Below are positions 1-4,433 of a DNA stretch of 5,451 nucleotides, in pieces. Numbering within the stretch: position 1 is the stretch's first letter; the number at the start of each line of letters is the position of its first letter. A program made the position numbers and the translations under genes. The stretch covers positions 1-5,451 of the forward strand of contig JAFLJZ010000275.1 in assembly GCA_022712775.1 (NCBI GenBank). Direction: 5' to 3'. The DNA comes from Sulfurimonas sp. (GTDB lineage: Bacteria; Campylobacterota; Campylobacteria; Campylobacterales; Sulfurimonadaceae). Below the pieces are notes generated by a model. It was not told where the DNA came from and made no database searches. It was given only the letters and a program-made list of their open reading frames with translations.

Positions 1-311
1 CCGATCTTTATAGGATCAGAAAACTTTGGACCTTCCCCTGTGAAAAACCCTAAATCCATACCCATTTCATCTGGAATTACCAAAATGTCAGAAAATAAAA
101 TCGCAGCATCTACACCAACAATATCTAAAGGTTGAATAGTAACTTCTGCTGCTTTTTTAGGGTCATGACAAAGGTTTAAAAAGTTTCCAGCTTCCGCGCG
201 AACTGCTTTATATTCAGGAAGATAACGTCCTGCTTGTCTCATCATCCACACAGGAGTGTATGGAGTTTCTTTTCCTAAACATGCATCTACAAATATTTTA
301 CTGCTCGGCAT
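1..311 (-). CDS. hemE: Uroporphyrinogen decarboxylase, N-terminal part (runs off the window)
   Basis: HemE removes the four acetate carboxyl groups of uroporphyrinogen III to give coproporphyrinogen III, a cytosolic step of haem synthesis. Seen: 103 codons starting at ATG 309-311; the remaining roughly 240 residues of the usual ~340 lie left of the window. The start shows the family signature [13 protein letters not shown] at residues 22-34, with the substrate-binding arginines R25 and R29. LFSDIL at 72-77 carries the conserved aspartate D75 that contacts the porphyrinogen NH groups, and a methionine/glycine-rich stretch follows near 83-87. The start is supported by a strong Shine-Dalgarno, GGGAGG at 318-323, six bases upstream. 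The gene is separated from the upstream membrane-protein gene by 142 nt, so it probably has its own promoter. The visible part is intact. Identification is firm. Confidence 0.95.
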   Translation of the reverse strand, partial: MPSSKIFVDACLGKETPYTPVWMMRQAGRYLPEYKAVRAEAGNFLNLCHDPKKAAEVTIQPLDIVGVDAAILFSDILVIPDEMGMDLGFFTGEGPKFSDPIKI

Positions 312-317
312 TTAGTG

Positions 318-323
318 CCTCCC
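318..323 (-). promoter_or_regulatory. Shine-Dalgarno site of hemE
   Basis: On the minus strand GGGAGG stands six bases before the hemE ATG. It is one of the strongest ribosome binding sites in the window and fixes the start codon. Confidence 0.7.
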
Positions 324-340
324 AGCATTGAATTTTAATT

Positions 341-346
341 CTTATA
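341..346 (-). promoter_or_regulatory. Candidate -10 box for hemE
   Basis: The minus strand reads TATAAG here, about 30 bases before the hemE start, with T-rich sequence upstream (minus-strand ATTATTTTTAAGG around 360-372) and no clear -35 box. Sigma-70 promoters of Campylobacter relatives commonly lack a -35 hexamer and have periodic T-rich upstream DNA. This is a by-eye match in AT-rich DNA and therefore weak. Confidence 0.28.
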
Positions 347-374
347 CTCAAATTGTTTTCCTTAAAAATAATTT

Positions 375-395
375 TTATCTTTTATAAAAAGATAA
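375..395. repeat. Perfect 9-bp AT-rich inverted repeat upstream of hemE
   Basis: TTATCTTTT (375-383) and AAAAGATAA (387-395) are exact reverse complements separated by ATA. On the minus strand the hairpin is followed by a stretch that is A/T only (AAATTATTTTT), so it could act as a weak terminator for the upstream operon. As DNA it has the size of a dimeric regulator's operator in front of hemE. The stem contains a single G-C pair, which makes an RNA hairpin weak. No function is claimed. Confidence 0.45.
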
Positions 396-420
396 CTTTA
401 GTGCCTTAGCGGCTAGCGTA

Positions 421-446
421 GGGAGAAGGAACTAGTTCTTTCTCTC
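421..446. repeat. Inverted repeat centred on GAACTAGTTC, downstream of the YqhA-like gene
   Basis: Bases 423-432 pair with 435-444 around the central palindrome GAACTAGTTC (430-439, one wobble included nearby). As plus-strand RNA the stem is continuous, with a G-U pair at 428/439. Pairs 421-446 and 422-445 (G-U) extend it to twelve. On the minus strand those wobbles become A-C mismatches. It lies 8 nt past the stop of the YqhA-like gene, but no U-run follows on the minus strand, so it is not a classical intrinsic terminator. A GCTAGC palindrome at 412-417 sits just beside it. It could be a small extragenic repeat. Confidence 0.45.
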
Positions 447-453
447 GTTAAAA

Positions 454-972
454 TTAATGTTGTTTACCTACCTTACCAAGAAAATATAATCCAACTGAAA
501 CAGCTGTAATTGAAAGTGCAAAATAAAACATATCTAATGCTCCATTATATTCTGTATAACCAACTTTTTGAAAAAAACCAACAACAAGAACCATAACAAT
601 TACTTTTGATATTTTATCTTTTAGCTGATCAAGAGAATGAATTGCTAAGATTTGATTGTCATTTCCTTCATCATCTTTAGCAGCATCTATATCAGATATA
701 AACAATTCATAAAGACCAAAAGAAAAGAGTAACATTACAACACCAATAAGATATAAATCAACAGCTCCTATGATTCCACCAACTATATCTTGATGAAATT
801 TTTCAGGATGCGCACCAGTAAAATATGTTGTTACTACATACTTTGCAGTTACAAAAATATCTACGCTCGCTACAACAAAAAGTATAACAGCTCCTATAAG
901 ACCAAAAATTACAGCAAGCACAACCATAAATCGGGTAGCCCATAAAGTATTTTCAAACATTCTTTCTATCAT
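454..972 (-). CDS. YqhA/UPF0114-family integral membrane protein
   Basis: A 172-residue inner-membrane protein of unknown function in the UPF0114 (YqhA) family. Seen: an N-terminal motif MFENTLWATRFM (5-16) like the start of E. coli YqhA, and four predicted membrane helices at about 16-38, 66-91, 121-138 and 147-166. The family-like GLYELFIS sits at 86-93 after helix 2, followed by an acidic loop (94-106, DIDAAKDDEGNDN) and a basic C-terminus. The ATG at 970-972 directly follows the TAG of asd (stop and start abut, TAGATG). AAGGAG at 981-986, inside the end of asd, is spaced eight bases from it, which favours this start over the internal Met5. The gene is therefore co-transcribed and probably translationally coupled with asd. 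Nothing in the sequence reveals a biochemical role. The family assignment is by sequence style and length. Confidence 0.82.
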   Translation of the reverse strand: MIERMFENTLWATRFMVVLAVIFGLIGAVILFVVASVDIFVTAKYVVTTYFTGAHPEKFHQDIVGGIIGAVDLYLIGVVMLLFSFGLYELFISDIDAAKDDEGNDNQILAIHSLDQLKDKISKVIVMVLVVGFFQKVGYTEYNGALDMFYFALSITAVSVGLYFLGKVGKQH

Positions 973-2010
973 CTATTTTTCTCCTTCCATCTCTACCCAT
1001 TTTTGAGCGATTCTAACAGCATTTGTAGCAGCTCCAACTCTAAGGTTATCTGCAACTACAAACATATGAAGCATATTTTTAGCATAGGTATCATTTCTAA
1101 TTCTTCCTACAAAAGTCTCATTCTTATCTACGCAAGTTGCAGGCATCGGATACAATGCTTCATCCGGATTATCCAGAACCACAAGGTTTGGAGCCTTGCT
1201 TAAAATTTCTCTTGCTTCATCTGCATCTACATCCTTTTTAAATGTAAGCGTAAGTGATTCAGCATGACCACGAAGTGTTGGTACACGAACACATGTAGCA
1301 CTTAAAGGAATCTCTTTATGCATGATTTTTGTTGTTTCATTCACCATTTTCATCTCTTCTTTTGTGTATCCATTTTCAGTAAATACATCTATCTGAGGAA
1401 TCACATTAAGAGCGATTTGTTGATTAAATGCTTTGTGCTCTGATTCACTGAGTTTAAAAGCAAAAAAGTCTTGCATTTGCGTTACCAATTCTTTCATTGC
1501 TATCTTACCCGCACCTGATGTAGCTTGGTATGTACTCACATCAACGCGTGTTAGTCCATACGCTTCATCAAGTGGTTTAAGCGCTTGAACCATCTGAATC
1601 GTAGAACAATTTGGATTAGCTATGATTCCACTTTGTCTCCAGAGTGCTATATCTTCAGGATTTACTTCTGGAACTACTAAAGGAACATCATCCATCATTC
1701 TAAAGTGTGATGTATTATCTATAACAACTGCTCCAGCTTTTACAGCATCTGGTGCAAACTCTGCACTAACACTTCCACCTGCTGAAAAAAGTGCTATCTC
1801 AATATCTTCTTCTTTAAAAATATCATTGGTAAGTTCAATTATAGGTAAACTTTGTCCATTAAACTCTACTGTTTTACCTACACTTCTAGCAGACGCTAAA
1901 GGAACTAGTTTATTTAATGGAAAGTCTATCTCTTGTAAAATTGTTAATATTTCTTCTCCAACAGCACCATTTGCACCGACTACTGCTACGTTATATTTTT
2001 TTTCTGACAT
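973..2010 (-). CDS. asd: Aspartate-semialdehyde dehydrogenase
   Basis: Asd reduces L-4-aspartyl phosphate to aspartate 4-semialdehyde with NADPH, the branch-point step to diaminopimelate/lysine, threonine and methionine, in the cytosol. Seen: 345 residues, full length for the family. The Rossmann loop GANGAVG is at 12-18 and the NADP-phosphate contact region SARSVGK at 40-46. The catalytic cysteine is C135 in NPNCST, and Q162 lies in YQATSGAGK. Substrate arginine R242 and general-base histidine H249 lie in RVPTLRGHAES. All key residues are present. The insertion containing AFNQQIALNVIPQID (195-209) is typical of the shorter, non-enterobacterial ASADH type. The gene begins 12 nt after the flgR stop. 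The AGGA ten bases before the ATG overlaps that stop codon, so it belongs to the flgR transcription unit. Codons 3-5 contain a run of eight A residues (plus-strand T run 1996-2003). Confidence 0.96.
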   Translation of the reverse strand: MSEKKYNVAVVGANGAVGEEILTILQEIDFPLNKLVPLASARSVGKTVEFNGQSLPIIELTNDIFKEEDIEIALFSAGGSVSAEFAPDAVKAGAVVIDNTSHFRMMDDVPLVVPEVNPEDIALWRQSGIIANPNCSTIQMVQALKPLDEAYGLTRVDVSTYQATSGAGKIAMKELVTQMQDFFAFKLSESEHKAFNQQIALNVIPQIDVFTENGYTKEEMKMVNETTKIMHKEIPLSATCVRVPTLRGHAESLTLTFKKDVDADEAREILSKAPNLVVLDNPDEALYPMPATCVDKNETFVGRIRNDTYAKNMLHMFVVADNLRVGAATNAVRIAQKWVEMEGEK

Positions 2011-2022
2011 CTCTAATTTTCC

Positions 2023-3171
2023 TTAATGTATTCTATTTTGTATATACAATTCTTCTACACTTATTTCATTGCCTTCACTTAGAATCACAGCTCGCTCAAC
2101 AACAGAGATTAGCTCTCTAATATTTCCTGGCCATTCATATAATAAAAGCGTTTCTTTTGCCGCATCACTAAAAGTTTTTAATTCAAATTCATATTTTTTA
2201 CAATTTATTTCACACATAGATTCTGCAATTTGTAGAATCTCATCTTTTCTATCTTTAAGTGGTGGAATTTCTAATGGAATTGTATTTAAACGATAATACA
2301 AATCTTCTCTAAACTCTCCATTTTTAATCTTGTCACTAAGGTTAGCATTTGTTGCAGATACTACTCTAATATCTATCTTTGTAACCTTTGATGAACCAAG
2401 ACGTCTCACTTCTTTTTCCTGTAATGCACGAAGAAGTTTTGCTTGAACACAATAAGGCATCTCACCAATCTCATCTAAAAATAAAGTTCCACCGTTAGCT
2501 AACTCAAACTGTCCAGCCTTTGCTTCATTTGCATCTGTAAAAGCACCCTTTTCAAATCCAAAAAGTTCACTCTCTATCAAGTTTTCAGGGATAGCTGCCA
2601 TATTTATTGCAATAAAAGGTTTCTTGGCTCTTGGAGAGTTTTCATGAATATAGTTTGCAAAAACTTCTTTTCCAACTCCACTTTGCCCTAGAAGCAATAC
2701 ACTTGCATCTGTTTTTGCAGCCTTAGTTGCTATAGATAAAACACCCTCTAAAACTTTAGAAGTCCCTAAAAAACCATTCTTTTGTTTCTTTGTACTTTTC
2801 TTTGTTACTTTTTTCTTAGCTTCTTGAACATCACTCTCTCTTCTTATCGCTGCTACTAGTGTATCAACATCAAAAGGTTTAAGCAAGAAGTCTTTAACAC
2901 CAAGATGAATAGATTCTATTGCTCTTTGAAGTGTTGCATTCCCTGTCATGATGATAACTTCAAATCTTCCATTTAAAGTTTTTACAAGTTCGATTCCATC
3001 CATTCCAGGCATATTTATATCTGTAATAACTAAATCATAAGAATCATCTAAAGATTTTAAAGCATCTTTAGCATTCTTAAATGTTTTTATTTCATACTCT
3101 TTATAATCGCCCATAGCAATTTCAAGAGATTTTCTCATATTTATATCATCTTCAACGATTGCAATCTTCAT
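2023..3171 (-). CDS. flgR: Sigma-54-dependent response regulator FlgR (flagellar regulator), no DNA-binding domain
   Basis: FlgR is the partner of histidine kinase FlgS. Phosphorylated FlgR remodels RNA polymerase-sigma54 at rod, hook and basal-body genes. Seen, in order: a receiver domain (about 1-115) with acidic pocket D8/D9, phosphoacceptor D51, T76 and K98; a lysine-rich linker (118-131); and an AAA+ domain. The AAA+ domain has Walker A GQSGVGKE (162-169), the sigma54-contact loop as GAFTDA (209-214, where most activators have GAFTGA), Walker B LFLDEIGE (230-237), sensor I ATNAN (273-277), arginines R288 and R294 in FREDLYYRL, and sensor II WPGNIREL (347-354). The protein ends at residue 382, about 30 residues after sensor II, without the Fis-type helix-turn-helix of NtrC. 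Absence of this domain is established for Helicobacter pylori FlgR. The ATG is preceded by AGAGG at a spacing of ten. Position between the flgPQ-like genes and asd supports the name. Confidence 0.93.
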   Translation of the reverse strand: MKIAIVEDDINMRKSLEIAMGDYKEYEIKTFKNAKDALKSLDDSYDLVITDINMPGMDGIELVKTLNGRFEVIIMTGNATLQRAIESIHLGVKDFLLKPFDVDTLVAAIRRESDVQEAKKKVTKKSTKKQKNGFLGTSKVLEGVLSIATKAAKTDASVLLLGQSGVGKEVFANYIHENSPRAKKPFIAINMAAIPENLIESELFGFEKGAFTDANEAKAGQFELANGGTLFLDEIGEMPYCVQAKLLRALQEKEVRRLGSSKVTKIDIRVVSATNANLSDKIKNGEFREDLYYRLNTIPLEIPPLKDRKDEILQIAESMCEINCKKYEFELKTFSDAAKETLLLYEWPGNIRELISVVERAVILSEGNEISVEELYIQNRIH

Positions 3172-3181
3172 GATTGTAGCA

Positions 3182-3186
3182 CCTCT
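3182..3186 (-). promoter_or_regulatory. Shine-Dalgarno of flgR, within the base of a long stem
   Basis: The minus strand reads AGAGG, ten bases before the flgR ATG. Bases 3183-3186 are complementary to 3462-3465, within the last codons of the preceding gene, and 3182/3466 would be a G-U pair in the mRNA. The site thus lies at the base of the 35-bp inverted repeat and could be masked when the leader folds. Confidence 0.55.
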
Positions 3187-3222
3187 ATTTTAAGTCCTTA
3201 GTCATAAATAACCCTAACTTCA

Positions 3223-3320
3223 GCGATAAGAAGATAGTTCTAGTACTAGGCCGATTTTTGAAGGACTAGCTTGCTAATCCAAGGAAATCTAACGACGCAA
3301 TAGGGCTATCTTCTTATCGC
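3223..3320. repeat. Arm A of the nested element: long hairpin
   Basis: GCGATAAGAAGATAG (3223-3237) is the exact reverse complement of 3306-3320. The stem continues with T-G, T-G, C-G, T-A and A-T pairs to 3242/3301. Within the loop, 3253-3259 pairs with 3283-3289 (last two pairs T-G), and 3263-3269 pairs with 3274-3280 with one C/A mismatch around a CTTG tetraloop. The palindrome CTAGTACTAG lies at 3240-3249. The arm therefore folds along most of its length. Confidence 0.75.
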
Positions 3321-3327
3321 CCGAAGG

Positions 3328-3425
3328 GAAGTTTAAAAAGAGGGCTACTGCTTCGTTGAAAGCACTTGAAGCTACTAGTAGCTCCTTCACACTTTCGCCT
3401 TGCATTAGCCCTCTTTTTAAGCTTC
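3328..3425. terminator. Arm B of the nested element: 20-bp stem, terminator-like on both strands
   Basis: Bases 3328-3347 pair with 3406-3425, broken only by a T-G wobble at 3332/3421. The stem has a G/C-rich part (GAGGGCTA at 3340-3347, TAGCCCTC at 3406-3413) flanked by A5 on one side and T5 on the other, so either strand reads TAGCCCTCTTTTT after the hairpin, as in a bidirectional intrinsic terminator. The 58-base loop is unusually long but itself folds (GAAAG 3358-3362 with CTTTC 3392-3396, and the palindrome AGCTACTAGTAGCT at 3370-3383). If it terminates, flgR needs its own promoter. The pairing is certain; the terminator function is a guess. Confidence 0.4.
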
Positions 3426-3446
3426 TGAAGTTAGGGTTATTTATGA

Positions 3447-3860
3447 CTAAGGACTTAAAGGAGAGATTTTAACAAAATTATCATTAAAATCGACTTTGAA
3501 GCAAGTGGTCTTAAGTGTATGAATCGTTGTGGAGCTGTGTATATAGTTTCTTGTAGCAGATTTATATTCCATACTTAGACCTAATTTATGTAAAAAATCT
3601 ATGAATTCTAAAGAGTTTTCTTTGATAATTCCATCTATTCTATCATTTTTTAAAACAGGTAATTCAATAAAGTCGTATGGTGTACCAGAACACTGTTTCA
3701 TAGCATAAGAGATTTGAAGTGATTCATTATAAAGTGTAGCATCTTTAACTACATAACGATAAGAGATAAGGTACTCACTTGCATTTAAGACAAGTGAGTT
3801 AAATAATATTACTGAGCAAACTGCGAATAAGCGATAGTTATTTCCATCTCTACCTCGCAT
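3447..3860 (-). CDS. flgQ: Small secreted protein in the FlgQ position (FlgQ-like)
   Basis: Seen: 137 residues with a signal peptide, basic n-region (R2, R4, R10), hydrophobic stretch LFAVCSVILFNSLVL (11-25) and a likely cleavage after LNA at 25-27. The mature part is about 110 residues with two cysteines, C57 and C120, that could form a disulfide. C15 is not in a lipobox. I recognise no enzymatic motif. The name rests on position: in C. jejuni, FlgQ is encoded between flgP and flgR and is needed for FlgP stability and motility. The ATG at 3858-3860 overlaps the flgP reading frame by 52 nt. A GAGGG stands a few bases upstream, and no later in-frame start keeps the signal peptide, so translation is probably coupled to flgP. 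The last five codons and the stop lie in the right arm of the inverted-repeat element, so the present C-terminus (KISPLSP) is partly element-derived. Confidence 0.62.
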   Translation of the reverse strand: MRGRDGNNYRLFAVCSVILFNSLVLNASEYLISYRYVVKDATLYNESLQISYAMKQCSGTPYDFIELPVLKNDRIDGIIKENSLEFIDFLHKLGLSMEYKSATRNYIHSSTTIHTLKTTCFKVDFNDNFVKISPLSP

Positions 3861-4366
3861 AGTCCCTCTTTAAAAGTTGTTTCAACAATGTTAGCATTTC
3901 GAACCATTGCATTTACTGATGTACGAACAGTTGAGCGTTTTACCATCATATTTTTGATAACATCTTGACCATCAACACGAACACCTTTCACTTTCTCAGC
4001 AATAAGTCTGTACGCATCTGAAACAGCTGCTCTCTTAGCAAGTGCATATGCCTGTGCAGGTGAAGATGTATTCATAGGTGCAACACCTTGTCCAACAACA
4101 CTAACAATAACACTTTGATTTTGCTCTAAAACCTGTTCTTGTTCAGCTTCTACAGCTGCGGTTGTAGTTTCTTCTGCTGCTTGGCTAACTTCACCAAGTT
4201 TCATTTCTAATGATTCTATCTTAGAAGAAAGATCACTAATCTCTTGTGTCTTATCAGGACATACTACTGTTACCTTAGTATCAGGAGCTTGAATATTTTT
4301 TATTGCATCTTCGGCGATAACTGACGATGTAGTTAAAAGAGCTACTAAAAGTAGAGAGTATTTCAT
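3809..4366 (-). CDS. flgP: LPP20-family flagellar protein FlgP (basal disk component)
   Basis: In C. jejuni FlgP forms the large basal disk around the flagellar motor under the outer membrane and is required for motility. Seen: 185 residues; a signal peptide, MKYSLLLVALLTTSSVIA (1-18), with signal peptidase I-type ending VIA before ED; a polar, Gln/Glu-rich segment likely to be coiled coil (about 39-82); then an LPP20-type domain (about 86-180). That domain starts VVGQGVAP (90-97), contains the alanine-rich helix AYALAKRAAVSDAYRL and ends CEVEMEITIAY. There is no lipobox cysteine: the only N-terminal cysteine, C36, lies well past the signal peptide, unlike the lipoprotein FlgP described in Campylobacter. 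Start: AAGGA six bases before the ATG. The gene lies 67 nt downstream of gyrA and overlaps the flgQ-like gene. Family assignment is strong; the FlgP name comes from domain plus synteny. Confidence 0.8.
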   Translation of the reverse strand: MKYSLLLVALLTTSSVIAEDAIKNIQAPDTKVTVVCPDKTQEISDLSSKIESLEMKLGEVSQAAEETTTAAVEAEQEQVLEQNQSVIVSVVGQGVAPMNTSSPAQAYALAKRAAVSDAYRLIAEKVKGVRVDGQDVIKNMMVKRSTVRTSVNAMVRNANIVETTFKEGLCEVEMEITIAYSQFAQ

Positions 4367-4377
4367 GGCTTTTCCTT

Positions 4378-4401
4378 AAAAGATACACAAGGTATCTCTT
4401 T
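4378..4401 (-). terminator. Small hairpin between gyrA and flgP
   Basis: AGATAC (4381-4386) and GTATCT (4392-4397) form a perfect six-base stem with a five-base loop. A4378-A4380 can pair with T4399-T4401 past one bulged base. On the minus strand the hairpin is preceded by AAAAG and followed by TTTT, then immediately by the AAGGA of flgP. It resembles a weak intrinsic terminator or attenuator that lets some gyrA transcripts read into flgP. The low G/C content keeps confidence modest. Confidence 0.4.
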
Positions 4402-4433
4402 TATTTAATCTATTTCAATTTATAAAGCAAAGA

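Larger units (their letters stand above)
3183..3465. repeat. 283-bp nested inverted-repeat element (three-way-junction fold) between flgQ and flgR
   Basis: Seen directly: an outer stem pairs 3189-3223 with 3425-3459 without any mismatch (35 bp). It is extended outward by 3183-3186/3462-3465 after a wobble (3188/3460) and a mismatch (3187/3461). Inside are two separate arms. Arm A pairs 3223-3237 with 3306-3320 and continues to 3242/3301 through two G-T pairs, with further internal hairpins. Arm B pairs 3328-3347 with 3406-3425 with one G-T pair. The two arms are joined by a short CCC-GAA-GGG turn (3320-3328). The element fills nearly the whole gap between the two genes, enters the 3' end of the flgQ-like gene (the stop at 3447-3449 and the preceding codons are in the right arm), and reaches the flgR ribosome binding site on the left. 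It contains no ORF of note. Possible natures are a structured mRNA leader or processing site, an invertible segment, or a MITE/REP-like repeat. Copy number in the genome would decide between these. Confidence 0.85.

Noticed and set aside
421..446. Intrinsic terminator after the YqhA-like gene
   Set aside because: On the minus strand the stem carries A-C mismatches and no U-run follows.
1003..2120. Plus-strand open frames of 66, 134 and 67 codons opposite asd and the end of flgR
   Set aside because: They lie entirely opposite well-supported minus-strand genes, have biased Ser/Ile-rich composition typical of antisense frames, and show no recognisable domain.
3183..3465. Integron attC site
   Set aside because: The outer repeat contains CCCTAAC/GTTAGGG, but the first base does not fit the RYYYAAC core, the stem is far too long and perfect, and no integrase or cassette is present.
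3183..3465. Retron msr/msd RNA
   Set aside because: Nested inverted repeats are reminiscent of it, but no reverse transcriptase is encoded beside it.
3187..3472. ATTTTAA at 3187-3193 and 3466-3472 as a target-site duplication around the element
   Set aside because: The left copy overlaps the inverted repeat itself, so the repeats and the putative duplication cannot both mark the element ends; a seven-base A/T match is likely by chance here.
4367..4433. Sigma-54 or sigma-28 promoter in front of flgP
   Set aside because: No GG-N10-GC pair of the sigma54 type and no convincing sigma28 box could be seen in the short gyrA-flgP gap.
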